Origin: Mucilaginibacter sp.
GTDB taxonomy: Bacteria > Bacteroidota > Bacteroidia > Sphingobacteriales > Sphingobacteriaceae
NCBI RefSeq assembly: GCF_028287845.1
Contig: NZ_JAQBOW010000100.1
Location: 1 to 33,773, forward strand
Reading direction: 5' to 3'
DNA: 33,773 nt
Shown: positions 1-7,708 of the stretch, in pieces
How positions within the stretch are numbered: position 1 is the first letter of the stretch
How the letters are laid out: every line of letters starts with the position of its first letter
Notes under the pieces: generated by a model
Told to the model about the DNA's origin: nothing
What the model saw: the letters and a program-made list of their open reading frames with translations, nothing else
The model's database searches: none
Position numbers and translations under genes: made by a program

Positions 1-487
1 GGATGCTTTATTAAATGCTGGCGCCGATAAAATATCTATCAACTCGGCAGCGGTACGTAATCCTGCTTTGATTGACGAATTGGCTAAAGCTTTTGGAGTG
101 CAGTTTGTGGTAATAGCGGTAGATACCCGGTTAAATAATGGAATAAATACTGTACACTTAAATGGTGGCCGCATACCTACAGAAAAAGAGACTTTAAGCT
201 GGATATTAGAAGCCGAAAGCCGTGGCGCTGGTGAGATATTACTTACCTCTATGGATCACGACGGCACTAAGGCAGGGTTTGATAATAGTTTATTAAAAAA
301 AGTAAACGATGCCGTAAACATTCCGGTAATTGCCTCAGGCGGTGCCGGTTCTGTACAGCACTTTATTGATGTATTTGAACAAACCAATGTTGACGCTGCA
401 TTGGCAGCGTCGGTATTCCATTACGGTGAAATATTAATACCTGACTTAAAGGCAATTTTAAGAGACAGGAATATTGAAATAAGATAA
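1..487 (+). CDS. hisF: Imidazole glycerol phosphate synthase cyclase subunit HisF (5' partial)
   Basis: The reading frame is open from base 2 and encodes the last 161 residues of HisF (usual length about 250), so the N-terminal third lies outside the window. HisF is the (beta/alpha)8-barrel that uses ammonia from HisH to turn PRFAR into imidazole glycerol phosphate and AICAR in histidine synthesis. Diagnostic stretches are DKISINSAAV at the left edge, TSMDHDGTKAGFD with the catalytic Asp region, and IPVIASGGAGS, the phosphate-binding loop. Most relatives have SMDRDGT where this one has SMDHDGT. The internal TTG at 68 is not a real start, because homology continues upstream of it. hisIE follows 121 bases later, consistent with the end of a his operon. 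Identification is secure. Confidence 0.97.
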   Translation, partial: DALLNAGADKISINSAAVRNPALIDELAKAFGVQFVVIAVDTRLNNGINTVHLNGGRIPTEKETLSWILEAESRGAGEILLTSMDHDGTKAGFDNSLLKKVNDAVNIPVIASGGAGSVQHFIDVFEQTNVDAALAASVFHYGEILIPDLKAILRDRNIEIR

Positions 488-500
488 ATACCATACCATC

Positions 501-593
501 TGTTATTTCGAACGATAGTGAGAAATCTTATACTTCATACCGTCCCGCGTTGCAGGGCGTATAGGATTTCTTCTCGTACCTGGTCGAAATGAC
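501..593. repeat. Imperfect palindromic intergenic repeat (MITE/REP-like)
   Basis: A 93-base imperfect inverted repeat fills the hisF-hisIE gap. The left arm runs TGTTATTTCGAACGATAGTG and AGAAATCTTATA. The right arm runs TATAGGATTTCTTCTCGTAC and CTGGTCGAAATGACA. The tip is a small CCCGC/GCAGGG hairpin. From memory, TGTCATTTCGA-type palindromes are abundant between genes in Sphingobacteriaceae and relatives. No coding potential is seen. It could act as a hairpin in the his mRNA. Confidence 0.7.
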
Positions 594-608
594 ATTACAT
601 TATAAAAA

Positions 609-1196
609 ATGAATATAGATTTTAATAAAACAGACGGACTGGTTCCGGTTGTAATACAGGACGAACAAACGTTGGAAGTATTAATGCTTGGTTATATGAA
701 CCAGGAAGCTTACGATAAAACAGTACAGGAAAATATCGTCACCTTTTTTTCGCGCTCAAAAAACCGTTTATGGACAAAGGGCGAAACCAGTAATAACTTT
801 CTGCATGTTAAAAACATTCATTTAGATTGTGATAATGATACCCTGCTGATAAAAGTGAAGGCCGATGGTCCAACCTGCCACACCGGCGACCGCAGCTGTT
901 TTAAAACAGACTATAATCATAATTTCATATTGCAGTTGGAGCAGATAATTACCGACCGTTATGAAAACCCACAGGAAGGATCGTATGTAAATAAACTACA
1001 TATAAAAGGTTTAAATAAAATAGCACAAAAAGTTGGTGAAGAAGCTGTTGAAACCGTTATTGCTGCTTTAGCCGAGACCGAAACCGATCTTATCAATGAA
1101 GCATCAGACCTTGTTTTTCACCTGCTGGTATTGCTTAAAGAAAAAGGCCTTGATCTGGGTACTATAGCTAAGAATTTAGAAGAAAGACATAAATAA
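609..1196 (+). CDS. hisIE: Bifunctional phosphoribosyl-AMP cyclohydrolase / phosphoribosyl-ATP pyrophosphatase HisIE
   Basis: This cytoplasmic bifunctional enzyme performs the second and third steps of histidine biosynthesis. The N-terminal HisI domain (about residues 1-105) shows KGETS (57-61), the metal-binding DCDNDT (73-78) and CHTGDRSC (90-97), which contribute the Zn/Mg ligands of PRA-cyclohydrolase. The C-terminal HisE domain (about 108-195) is an all-alpha MazG-like pyrophosphohydrolase with GEEAVE (143-148) and EASDLVFHLL (164-173). The length of 195 residues is normal for the fusion. No Shine-Dalgarno sequence precedes the ATG. It follows hisF and probably closes the his operon; an array of short tandem words begins two bases after its stop. 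Confidence 0.97.
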   Translation: MNIDFNKTDGLVPVVIQDEQTLEVLMLGYMNQEAYDKTVQENIVTFFSRSKNRLWTKGETSNNFLHVKNIHLDCDNDTLLIKVKADGPTCHTGDRSCFKTDYNHNFILQLEQIITDRYENPQEGSYVNKLHIKGLNKIAQKVGEEAVETVIAALAETETDLINEASDLVFHLLVLLKEKGLDLGTIAKNLEERHK

Positions 1197-1197
1197 A

Positions 1198-1278
1198 GTT
1201 CATAGCCGATAGTCCCATAGTCCATAGCCAATTGTGCTTAATTCTATGATCTATCGACTATGGGCCATGGACTCGAAC
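1198..1278. repeat. Inverted repeat whose arms are short tandem words (CATAGTC type)
   Basis: The whole hisIE-WD40 gap is one imperfect palindrome. The left arm (1198-1228) is built of repeated words of 7-8 bases: CGATAGTC, CCATAGTC, CATAGCC. The right arm (about 1243-1277) has the complement, CTATGATC, TATCGACTATGGGC and CATGGACTCGAAC. It starts two bases after the hisIE stop and ends just before the next ATG. This is one of several arrays in the window with the same architecture but a different word. Confidence 0.7.
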
Positions 1279-1279
1279 A

Positions 1280-2188
1280 ATGATAACTGTAGAAAAAACA
1301 GCAGAACTTACCGGACATAGCAACCCAATATTCGCGCTTACACTTTCACAAAAACCGGGTATATTATTTACAGGCGGTAATGACAAAGGTGTGGTTGAAT
1401 GGAGCTTAAAAACAAACTCCTTCATTAAAGTAATGTTCCCGGTGGCTACTTCCGTTTATGCTATCCATTGCCCTGAAGACTATCCATTAATGATAACGGG
1501 ATTGCGTAGTGGCGAAGTGATGGTGTTTGATTTTATAAAACAGCAGTTACTCCCGTCGCTTAAGCATCATCGTAAACCTATATTTGACATTAAATCTGTC
1601 AATACAAAGAAAGAATTGCTGGTTGCATCAGAGGATGGCACAGTGTCTATTTGGAGTTTAGATACCTTGCAATTAGTGCATACCATCAAAGTCTCTAATG
1701 ATACCATTCGCTGTATAAGTATTTCGCCCGATGAAAAACAGGTAGCATTTGGTTGCCGCGATAGCGAAATAAAAATATATGATTTAGATGATTACACCCT
1801 CGTAGATACATTGAAAGGCCATACAATGGCAGTTTTCTCCTTACAATATTCGCCTGGCGGAAATTATATGGTATCAGGATCGCGCGATGCGCAAGTTAAA
1901 ATTTGGGATACCAATACATTCAAACTGAAAGAAAATATACCTGCACATCTATTTGCTATTAATCATATAGCCTTTCATCCTACCCAGCCCTATTTTGCTA
2001 CTGCAAGCATGGATAAAAGCATAAAGCTTTGGGGGGCCGACGACTTTAAATTATATAAGATCATCAGTCGTGAAAAAGGATTTGATACACACCGTTTATC
2101 GGTCAATAAAATTGCATGGAATAGCAACCAATTACTATCAACCGGTGATGATAAAAAAATAATTCTGTGGGATATTAAATTCGATTAA
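1280..2188 (+). CDS. WD40 repeat protein
   Basis: A 302-residue cytoplasmic beta-propeller with no signal peptide or membrane segment. About seven WD40 blades can be traced. The clearest repeat ends are ASEDGTVSIWSLDTL, SGSRDAQVKIWDTNTF, ASMDKSIKLWGADDF and the final STGDDKKIILWDIK, each with the typical Asp followed by I-W/L-W. GHTMAV and GHSNPIFAL give the usual GH dipeptides. Such propellers scaffold protein-protein interactions; no enzymatic motif is present and no partner is evident. It converges on the NlpC/P60 gene, and the two stop codons share the tetranucleotide TTAA. The fold is clear and the specific role unknown. Confidence 0.9.
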   Translation: MITVEKTAELTGHSNPIFALTLSQKPGILFTGGNDKGVVEWSLKTNSFIKVMFPVATSVYAIHCPEDYPLMITGLRSGEVMVFDFIKQQLLPSLKHHRKPIFDIKSVNTKKELLVASEDGTVSIWSLDTLQLVHTIKVSNDTIRCISISPDEKQVAFGCRDSEIKIYDLDDYTLVDTLKGHTMAVFSLQYSPGGNYMVSGSRDAQVKIWDTNTFKLKENIPAHLFAINHIAFHPTQPYFATASMDKSIKLWGADDFKLYKIISREKGFDTHRLSVNKIAWNSNQLLSTGDDKKIILWDIKFD

Positions 2189-2946
2189 ATTACCCTGCGG
2201 ATGCTATGCAGGTAATGCGTATAACGCTGTAATTCCTGAGAGTAAATTCCCTTTTCATCAATAATATCAATCTTAACCTTTCCTGATGCATGAATTATAT
2301 GCTCCCTGTTAAGCAACATACCAACATGGGTTACTTTACCTTCGGCATTACCAAAAAACGCAAGGTCGCCAATAAGAGCATCTGACAAAGAATTTACCGG
2401 CGTGCCTTGTTGTGCCTGCATGCTGGCATCACGTTTTAGTTGTACACCCTTTAGCTTAAATACTGCTTGCACAAACCCAGAGCAATCTATACCAAAATGA
2501 GTGCGCCCCCCCCATAAATAAGGGGCATTTAAAAAAGTTTTGGCAACCAGATCAATATTTTCATTCTCGCCTATTTGCCCAATTATTTCAAATTTCTCTT
2601 TATCAAAATAACAGGAGGTACCATTTAAAAAAGCAAGGGAGCTTCCAACGGGTAAATACAATACACTATTGTCTTTAATTTTCCATGCTTGTGTTGTAGC
2701 CCGGTAAGTTAATCTTGGGGATGTTTCTTGTAATTGTTGATAAGCCATATGGCTCAGCATAATAAATTGCAAACGGTTTACCCAGCCTTTATATTTATCA
2801 GTTGCGGTAATAATTTGCGCCCAACCCTCCTTCCACTCTAAAATTTCAAATGCCTCGCCAAATAAAACCTGCGAAACCATTTCGCTTCGCTCGCTTGGCT
2901 CAGCACGCATAGGTATAACCGCTAAATTGCAAATTCCGTATTCCAT
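2185..2946 (-). CDS. C40 family peptidase (NlpC/P60) with N-terminal SH3b domains
   Basis: A 253-residue predicted cell-wall peptide hydrolase, probably a gamma-D-glutamyl-diamino acid endopeptidase of the YkfC/Spr type. The catalytic Cys is C155 in FGIDCSGFVQ. The His dyad partner is H207 in VTHVGML, and H219 in HIIHASGKV is the third polar residue. WGGRTHFGIDCSG is the standard block before the active site. Residues 1-60 form a bacterial SH3 fold (GWAQI, GWVNRL), and a second SH3-like segment follows at about 75-125. No signal peptide is visible, so like YkfC it may act in the cytoplasm on recycled muropeptides. This is an inference, since an upstream start could be missed. It overlaps the WD40 stop by four bases. 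Confidence 0.9.
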   Translation of the reverse strand: MEYGICNLAVIPMRAEPSERSEMVSQVLFGEAFEILEWKEGWAQIITATDKYKGWVNRLQFIMLSHMAYQQLQETSPRLTYRATTQAWKIKDNSVLYLPVGSSLAFLNGTSCYFDKEKFEIIGQIGENENIDLVAKTFLNAPYLWGGRTHFGIDCSGFVQAVFKLKGVQLKRDASMQAQQGTPVNSLSDALIGDLAFFGNAEGKVTHVGMLLNREHIIHASGKVKIDIIDEKGIYSQELQRYTHYLHSIRRVI

Positions 2947-3000
2947 TTATGAAAAATTTTTGCGTGCTTGTACGTTAACTCAATTTTAAATGTTTCAACA

Positions 3001-3032
3001 ACAAAAAAGGGAATACATCATGATGCATTCCC
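3001..3032 (-). terminator. Intrinsic terminator of the 2[4Fe-4S] ferredoxin gene
   Basis: Perfect 24-base palindrome at 3009-3032 except for one A/G pair (GGGAATACATCA / TGATGCATTCCC). Read on the minus strand it lies 25 bases past the ferredoxin stop and is followed by a run of six T, the classic Rho-independent layout. Confidence 0.8.
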
Positions 3033-3056
3033 TATATAATTAAAATATTTTCACGC

Positions 3057-3410
3057 TTATTCATTCATGTGTAGCCAGTCTTTCTTGGCCAGCAACTCTT
3101 CGCGGGTTTCACGTACATTTTCATCATCCACACAGCAATCAACAGGGCAAACTGCGGCACATTGTGGTTCATCATGAAAACCAACACACTCTGTACATTT
3201 ATCCGGAACTATATAATATATATCATCAGATAAAGCTGCCTGTGTTTCTTCGGCATTTAAAGTAACACCATCCCCAAAATCAATAACTCCCTTTAAGCCC
3301 GTACCGTCCGAAAAACGCCAGGCGGCACCAGCATCATAAATAGCATTATTGGGGCACTCCGGTTCGCAAGCTCCGCAGTTTATGCATTCGTCGGTGATTA
3401 TAATCGCCAT
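3057..3410 (-). CDS. 2[4Fe-4S] ferredoxin, Allochromatium-type
   Basis: A 117-residue cytoplasmic electron carrier. The first cluster motif is canonical: C9, C12, C15 and C19-P. The second is C72, C75, then eight residues, C84 and C88-P. The stretched CxxC-x8-CxxxCP is the hallmark of the Allochromatium vinosum-type ferredoxins, which have very low reduction potentials. Residues 25-65 form an acidic insertion between the two motifs, and C92-C93 are extra cysteines. It is transcribed divergently from the LuxC-like acyl-CoA reductase. From memory this pair is often neighbouring in Bacteroidota, so the ferredoxin may serve that enzyme or simply share regulation. A promoter box and terminator frame it as a single-gene unit. 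Confidence 0.93.
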   Translation of the reverse strand: MAIIITDECINCGACEPECPNNAIYDAGAAWRFSDGTGLKGVIDFGDGVTLNAEETQAALSDDIYYIVPDKCTECVGFHDEPQCAAVCPVDCCVDDENVRETREELLAKKDWLHMNE

Positions 3411-3441
3411 ATTTTTAAAATAATCTTATATTCTCAATTAC

Positions 3442-3470
3442 CTTTGCCAATTGCAAAGTGTGCAAATATA
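3442..3470 (-). promoter_or_regulatory. Promoter box TATATTTG with downstream palindrome, ferredoxin gene
   Basis: Minus-strand TATATTTG (3463-3470) matches the Bacteroidota -7 consensus TAnnTTTG, 52 bases before the ferredoxin ATG. No good -33 TTTG is at the right distance. Just downstream is CTTTGC-5-GCAAAG (3442-3458), which straddles the expected transcription start and could be an operator or a leader hairpin. Confidence 0.5.
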
Positions 3471-3510
3471 ACAAAAAAAGAATTTCAGTGTTTGAATACT
3501 TACCATATAT

Positions 3511-4557
3511 ATGTCAAAATTCAATATAAAAGAACTTATTAATACATTTTCTCAACTTGGGCAACAGTTATCTATCCCCGATGAAGAATTAACAGAACTC
3601 ATCAATAATGAGCAGAGATATAATGCCTGGTTTACGCCGGCAAGTGTAGCAAGTGCAGTAAAAGCTATAGGCCAAATGCTTAATGAGGCCGAACTTACTA
3701 CCTGGCTCAGTAATTATGATCTAACTAAAAATACATCCTCAAAAAAAATCGGGTTGATATTGGCCGGTAACATTCCACTGGTTGGTTTTCATGATGTTCT
3801 ATGCGTATTAATAACCGGTAATCACGCGTTGATCAAAGCATCGGTACAGGATGCCCGGCTAATAAAACATGTTTTAGAAAAACTGGTTGCAATTGATAGC
3901 CGCTTTAGCGATCAATTTAGTTTTGTTGAGCGTCTGGCAAATTTTAACGCGGTAATTGCCACAGGAAGCAATAATTCATCACGTTATTTTGAATATTATT
4001 TTGGTAAAGTGCCTAATATTATCCGCAAAAACCGCAATAGTTTAGCAGTAATTACCGGCGATGAAACCCAAGATCAGTTATATAACCTGGGCCATGATAT
4101 TTTTGATTACTATGGATTAGGATGTCGTAATGTATCTAAAATTCTGATCCCGAAGGATTATAACTTAGCTACTTTTTTTGAGGCCATAGAACCTCATCAT
4201 CCCATAATCAACCATCATAAATACAATAACAACTATGATTATAATAAATCCATATACCTGGTAAACAGTGATAAGCATTTAGATAATGGTTTTTTATTGG
4301 TTAAAGAGGATGAGCGCTTTGTATCGCCGCTGGCAGTGCTGTATTATAGTTATTACAACAACCTGCAGGCCGCAGAAGAATTGATAAAAACAGAGAACGA
4401 AAATATTCAATGTGTAGTAAGTTCAGTACCGTTAAAAATAAAAAGCCAGGTGGTAAATTTTGGCATGAGCCAGCAACCGCAATTATGGGATTATGCAGAT
4501 GGTATTGATACGATGGATTTCTTGGCAAATCTTCATACATTTGAGGCAGAAAGGTAA
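3511..4557 (+). CDS. LuxC-like acyl-CoA reductase
   Basis: A 348-residue protein of the LuxC/acyl-CoA reductase family (aldehyde dehydrogenase superfamily), which reduces acyl-CoA or acyl groups to aldehydes with NADPH. Family blocks are PNIIRKNRNSLAVITG (168-183) and YYGLGCRNVSKILIP (200-214), where C205 is the likely acyl-accepting nucleophile. GLILAGNIPLVGFHDVL (81-97) is the cofactor-fold start. It is shorter than Vibrio LuxC (about 480 residues), lacking the N-terminal part, as usual for the Bacteroidota versions. No LuxA, LuxB, LuxD or LuxE is nearby, so bioluminescence is not implied; aldehyde or alcohol formation for lipids is more likely. It is divergent from the ferredoxin gene, and a tandem-word hairpin overlaps its stop codon. 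Confidence 0.88.
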   Translation: MSKFNIKELINTFSQLGQQLSIPDEELTELINNEQRYNAWFTPASVASAVKAIGQMLNEAELTTWLSNYDLTKNTSSKKIGLILAGNIPLVGFHDVLCVLITGNHALIKASVQDARLIKHVLEKLVAIDSRFSDQFSFVERLANFNAVIATGSNNSSRYFEYYFGKVPNIIRKNRNSLAVITGDETQDQLYNLGHDIFDYYGLGCRNVSKILIPKDYNLATFFEAIEPHHPIINHHKYNNNYDYNKSIYLVNSDKHLDNGFLLVKEDERFVSPLAVLYYSYYNNLQAAEELIKTENENIQCVVSSVPLKIKSQVVNFGMSQQPQLWDYADGIDTMDFLANLHTFEAER

Positions 4558-4598
4558 AAGGTAAAAGGTACTTGTAATACCTTTTACCTTTCGCCTTT
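4550..4598. repeat. Tandem-word hairpin (AAAGGTA type) overlapping the luxC-like stop codon
   Basis: The left arm (4550-4570) is three tandem copies of the 7-base word AAAGGTA. The right arm (4577-4598) is the complement, TACCTTTTACCTTTCGCCTTT. The loop is about six bases. The array includes the stop codon at 4555-4557. It is followed only by mixed AT sequence, so terminator activity is possible but not certain. Confidence 0.75.
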
Positions 4599-4611
4599 AA
4601 TCTATTAAACA

Positions 4612-4815
4612 ATGTATATTATAAAAGTTAAAGGCGTTGCCAAAATACCAGATTATGTACAGCTTAGAGATGATCAATTTACATTATTAGCCTATTTTAG
4701 GGTTGACAGGCCCGAAAAATCATTAGATAAAGTGGGATTAAGCCATAAAACCGAATATATAATGAATATGATTAAAGACCTTCCGTTTGGGAAGATCTTA
4801 AAATTAGAACTATAA
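4612..4815 (+). CDS. Small conserved protein of unknown function
   Basis: A 67-residue soluble protein with no signal peptide, transmembrane segment or cysteine. The pattern of short beta strands (YIIKVKGV, FTLLAYFRV, KILKLEL) and one helix suggests a small alpha/beta fold. I do not recognise a named family. The ATG lies four bases upstream of the next gene's region in a tight pair: its stop at 4815 is four bases before the FtsE-like ATPase start, so the two are almost certainly co-transcribed and possibly functionally linked. Coding status is supported by the tight spacing and by the absence of any better frame in the stretch. Confidence 0.75.
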   Translation: MYIIKVKGVAKIPDYVQLRDDQFTLLAYFRVDRPEKSLDKVGLSHKTEYIMNMIKDLPFGKILKLEL

Positions 4816-4819
4816 AAAA

Positions 4820-5503
4820 ATGATAGGAAACTCTATTATCAAGCTAGATAATGTTGATGTTTTTCAACAAACGCATCTGGTATTATCAAACGTTAACCTG
4901 CATATTGATAAAGGTGATTTTGTATGGCTGATTGGTCAAACCGGCTCGGGAAAAAGCAGCTTACTTAAAATTATTTATGGCGATTTGCAAGTTACCGTTG
5001 GCGAGGGCCATGCCTGCGGATACGACCTGCATAAAATAGCCGATAAGGATGTACCGTACCTGCGCCGCAAGCTGGGCATAGTTTTCCAGGATTTTCAATT
5101 ATTAACAGATCGGTCTGTTGAGCAAAACCTGCAATTTGTAATGCGTGCAACCGGCTGGACAGATGCCCAGTTAATTACCGACCGCACACTTGATGTATTA
5201 GAAAAAGTAGGCTTACGTTCTAAACTGAAGAAAATGCCGCATGAACTATCAGGTGGCGAGCAGCAACGCGTAGTAATTGCCCGGGCTTTATTAAATAATC
5301 CCGAAATAATTTTAGCAGACGAACCAACCGGTAACCTTGACCCGGACACATCAGAAGAGATTGTTTTGCTGTTAAAACAGATCAGTCAAGCAGGCACCGC
5401 TGTGGTTATTGCTACACATGATTATCATATTATCCGCACTTTTCCATCACGAATTATTAAGTGCGAAAACGGGAAGGTTTTGGAGGATGTACAATTAGCT
5501 TAA
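4820..5503 (+). CDS. ftsE: FtsE-like ABC transporter ATP-binding protein
   Basis: A 227-residue ABC ATPase with all motifs: Walker A GQTGSGKS (39-46), signature LSGGEQQR (143-150), Walker B ILADEP (164-169) with the catalytic Glu, D-loop GNLD and switch His H200 in IATHDYH. The sequence DEPTGNLDPDTSEEI and the length fit FtsE, the ATPase of FtsEX that controls peptidoglycan hydrolases during division, although LolD/MacB-type ATPases are close relatives. No ftsX permease is adjacent in this window, which is the main reason for caution. It is preceded within four bases by a small unknown gene. Confidence 0.85.
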   Translation: MIGNSIIKLDNVDVFQQTHLVLSNVNLHIDKGDFVWLIGQTGSGKSSLLKIIYGDLQVTVGEGHACGYDLHKIADKDVPYLRRKLGIVFQDFQLLTDRSVEQNLQFVMRATGWTDAQLITDRTLDVLEKVGLRSKLKKMPHELSGGEQQRVVIARALLNNPEIILADEPTGNLDPDTSEEIVLLLKQISQAGTAVVIATHDYHIIRTFPSRIIKCENGKVLEDVQLA

Positions 5504-5557
5504 TGTCTGACCCACGGATTTAATGATTGTGCCGGTTTCGCTGAATGCAATTTTAAA

Positions 5558-5672
5558 ACTGACAATCAGCGACATTCATTCATTAAAAAAACAACGGTGT
5601 ACTGCCATTCCTACCAAAAAAATAAATCCCGCCGACAGCTTGTCAGTTTTACACTAATGGCAAGATACTTGA
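5558..5672 (+). promoter_or_regulatory. Sigma-54-like promoter and upstream palindrome before grpE
   Basis: TGGCAAGATACTTGA (5658-5672) resembles the sigma-54 consensus TGGCACG-N4-TTGCW, with the GG and TTG at correct spacing and A replacing C at two positions, including the -12 C. Upstream lies GACA-GCT-TGTC (5634-5644). A matching inverted octamer pair ACTGACAA (5558-5565) / TTGTCAGT (5640-5647) could be an activator site. Transcription would start near 5684, giving only about a five-base leader before the ATG at 5689, unless Met-6 (5704) is the true start. Inferred, not certain. Confidence 0.4.
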
Positions 5673-5688
5673 TTGGCACTATTTAGCT

Positions 5689-6261
5689 ATGAATTTTAAC
5701 GACATGTTGAAGAAAAAAAAGACTGATGCTTCAGAAACACCTGAAGTTTTGAATGAGAATATTGAAAACGATTCTGAGGAATTGACATCGGCCGAATCGG
5801 TTAGTGAACAACCTGCCGAAACGCTTTTGAAAGAAGAATTATCATTGGCAAATGATAAATATTTACGACTGTATGCTGAGTTTGATAACTTTAGGCGCCG
5901 TACTACCAAAGAACGTATAGAGCTATTGCAAACAGCAGGTAAGGACGTGATTGTATCCCTTATACCTGTATTAGATGATTTTGAGCGTGCTGTCAAGTCG
6001 ATGGAAAACGCTACTGACATTAATGCAGTTAAAGAAGGCGTTATTCTAGTTCAAAATAAATTAAACAATATTCTTACTCAAAAAGGGTTAAAGCCAATGG
6101 AATCAATAGGGCAACCGTTTGATGCCGACCTGCATGAGGCCATTACCAATATCCCTGCTCCTACAGATGACATGAAAGGCAAAGTTATTGACGAAATGGA
6201 AAAAGGTTATTATCTTAACGATAAAGTTATACGCTTTGCTAAAGTAATTGTAGGAGCGTAA
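5689..6261 (+). CDS. grpE: Nucleotide exchange factor GrpE
   Basis: A 190-residue GrpE, which releases ADP from DnaK and so resets the Hsp70 cycle in the cytoplasm. The N-terminal 45 residues are acidic, low-complexity and probably disordered. Residues about 46-85 form the long dimer-forming helix with the diagnostic LRLYAEFDNFRRRT. The C-terminal beta-domain includes DDFERAV, GQPFDADLHEAI and VIRFAKVIV. The length is normal. It lies 156 bases upstream of dnaJ, a common heat-shock pairing, with dnaK not in the window. Met-6 is a possible alternative start. A sigma-54-like element sits directly upstream. Confidence 0.96.
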   Translation: MNFNDMLKKKKTDASETPEVLNENIENDSEELTSAESVSEQPAETLLKEELSLANDKYLRLYAEFDNFRRRTTKERIELLQTAGKDVIVSLIPVLDDFERAVKSMENATDINAVKEGVILVQNKLNNILTQKGLKPMESIGQPFDADLHEAITNIPAPTDDMKGKVIDEMEKGYYLNDKVIRFAKVIVGA

Positions 6262-6270
6262 ACTAATGAT

Positions 6271-6405
6271 TGAATTATGGAATGAGTGAATTAGTGAATG
6301 TTAAATACATTTGTTATCACTCATTCTTTACATATAAAACACGCGGTTAGTAAGCGATTTGACGATGGATATAAAACTATTCATTAATTCACTCACTAAT
6401 TCACA
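6271..6405. repeat. Inverted repeat with GTGAATTA-type tandem-word arms between grpE and dnaJ
   Basis: The left arm (6271-6300) consists of an 8-base word with variants (GAATGAGT, GAATTAGT, GAATG). The right arm (6378-6405) is its complement, TATTCATTAATTCACTCAC followed by TAATTCACAC. About 80 unrelated bases separate the arms. The array begins ten bases after the grpE stop and ends about 12 bases before the dnaJ ATG. It could fold into a long intercistronic stem that modulates dnaJ expression. Confidence 0.65.
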
Positions 6406-6417
6406 CTTTAAAAACAA

Positions 6418-7581
6418 ATGTCAAAAAGAGATTATTACGATGTACTGGGCGTTGCAAAAGGTGCCGATGCGGATGAGATAAAGAAAGCTTATCGTAAAAT
6501 GGCTATTAAATATCACCCGGATAAAAACGAGGGTGATAAAGAAGCCGAAGAAAAATTTAAAGAAGCAGCCGAAGCGTACGAAGTTTTAAGTAATACAGAA
6601 AAGCGCCAGCGCTATAATCAGTTTGGTCATGCAGCAAACGCGCAATCTGCCAATGGCGGCGGCTATGGCGGCGGCGGTATGAATATGGACGACATATTTA
6701 GCCAGTTTGGTGATATTTTTGGCGGCGGCAGCCCGTTCGAAGGATTTTTTGGCGGCGGCGGTGGCAGGCAAAGTGGCGGCCGTCGTGTTGCCCGTGGCAG
6801 TAACCTGCGTATTAAAGTAAGGTTAACGCTCGAAGAAATTGCCAACGGTACCGAAAAGAAAATAAAAGTAAATAAACAAATACATTGTAAAACCTGCGAT
6901 GGCACTGGCGCGAAAGATAAATCATCTTTTCAAACTTGTAAAACTTGTGGTGGCCAGGGAGCAGTGAGGCGTGTAACCAATACCATATTGGGGCAAATGC
7001 AAACTACCAGCACCTGCCCTACCTGCAATGGAGAAGGCTCTATAATTACCTCGAAATGTACAGTTTGCCATGGCGATGGCGTTGTGCGCGGCGAAGAAAC
7101 CATTAGCATTAATGTACCTGCAGGTGTTAGCGAAGGTATGCAATTAAGCATGAGCGGTAAAGGTAACGCGGCTCCAAGAGGCGGTGTACCGGGGGATCTG
7201 ATCATCCTGATCGAAGAGATACCTCACGAAACTTTAAAACGCGATGGCAGCAATGTTATCTATGATTTGCATATCACCTTTATTGATGCAGCTTTAGGCA
7301 CAAGTATTGAAATACCAACTATTGACGGTAAAGCCAAGATTAAAATAGATCCGGGAACACAAGGTGGTAAAATATTGCGCCTTAAAGGTAAAGGAGTGCC
7401 TGAAGTAAACTCATACCATCGTGGCGACCAATTGATACATATCAATATTTGGACACCAAAAGCTTTGAGTAACGAGGAGCGTGCTTTATTAGAGAAACTA
7501 CAAAACTCACCTAATTTTAAACCTAATCCGGGTAAAAATGAAAAAAGCTTCTTTGAACGGATGAAGGAATATTTTGAATAA
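6418..7581 (+). CDS. dnaJ: Chaperone protein DnaJ (type I J-protein)
   Basis: A 387-residue full-length DnaJ, the co-chaperone that delivers unfolded clients to DnaK and stimulates its ATPase. The J-domain (1-70) carries the essential HPD at 33-35. A Gly/Phe-rich linker runs from about 76 to 122 ([24 protein letters not shown]). The zinc domain has four CxxCxGxG units at C157/C160, C174/C177, C200/C203 and C214/C217. The C-terminal client-binding and dimerisation domain follows, with [10 protein letters not shown] and KGKGVPE. It pairs with grpE upstream. A strong hairpin follows the stop. Confidence 0.98.
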   Translation: MSKRDYYDVLGVAKGADADEIKKAYRKMAIKYHPDKNEGDKEAEEKFKEAAEAYEVLSNTEKRQRYNQFGHAANAQSANGGGYGGGGMNMDDIFSQFGDIFGGGSPFEGFFGGGGGRQSGGRRVARGSNLRIKVRLTLEEIANGTEKKIKVNKQIHCKTCDGTGAKDKSSFQTCKTCGGQGAVRRVTNTILGQMQTTSTCPTCNGEGSIITSKCTVCHGDGVVRGEETISINVPAGVSEGMQLSMSGKGNAAPRGGVPGDLIILIEEIPHETLKRDGSNVIYDLHITFIDAALGTSIEIPTIDGKAKIKIDPGTQGGKILRLKGKGVPEVNSYHRGDQLIHINIWTPKALSNEERALLEKLQNSPNFKPNPGKNEKSFFERMKEYFE

Positions 7582-7582
7582 G

Positions 7583-7646
7583 CTGAAAGGCGAAAGGTAA
7601 AAGCAGAAAGCTCAGGATCGATATGATTTTGAGCTTTTTGCTTTTA
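7583..7646 (+). terminator. Tandem-word hairpin after dnaJ, probable terminator
   Basis: Starting right after the dnaJ stop, words GAAAGGC, GAAAGGT, AAAAGCA, GAAAG lead into a 17-bp stem with one mismatch. The left arm is TAAAAGCAGAAAGCTCA (7598-7614), the loop is 15 bases, and the right arm is TGAGCTTTTTGCTTTTA (7630-7646). T-rich tracts lie in the right arm. It belongs to the same class of stop-adjacent arrays seen elsewhere in the window. Confidence 0.6.
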
Positions 7647-7708
7647 ATTCTATTACGGTAAAACTTTAATCCTATTTTTATCTTTATTACTTCAGTCTGG
7701 TTAACCAT

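Noticed and set aside
4301..4612. 103-residue minus-strand frame over the end of the luxC-like gene
   Set aside because: A shadow of a well-supported gene, with no recognisable domain.
5504..5688. CIRCE-type operator for grpE
   Set aside because: The characteristic TTAGCACTC-N9-GAGTGCTAA inverted repeat was looked for and is absent.
5673..5690. Second sigma-54 match TTGGCACTATTTAGC just before the grpE ATG
   Set aside because: The GG to GC spacing is one base short, and transcription from it would start inside the coding region.
6586..6905. Alanine- and proline-rich minus-strand frames inside dnaJ
   Set aside because: They arise from the complement of the Gly/Phe codons of DnaJ.
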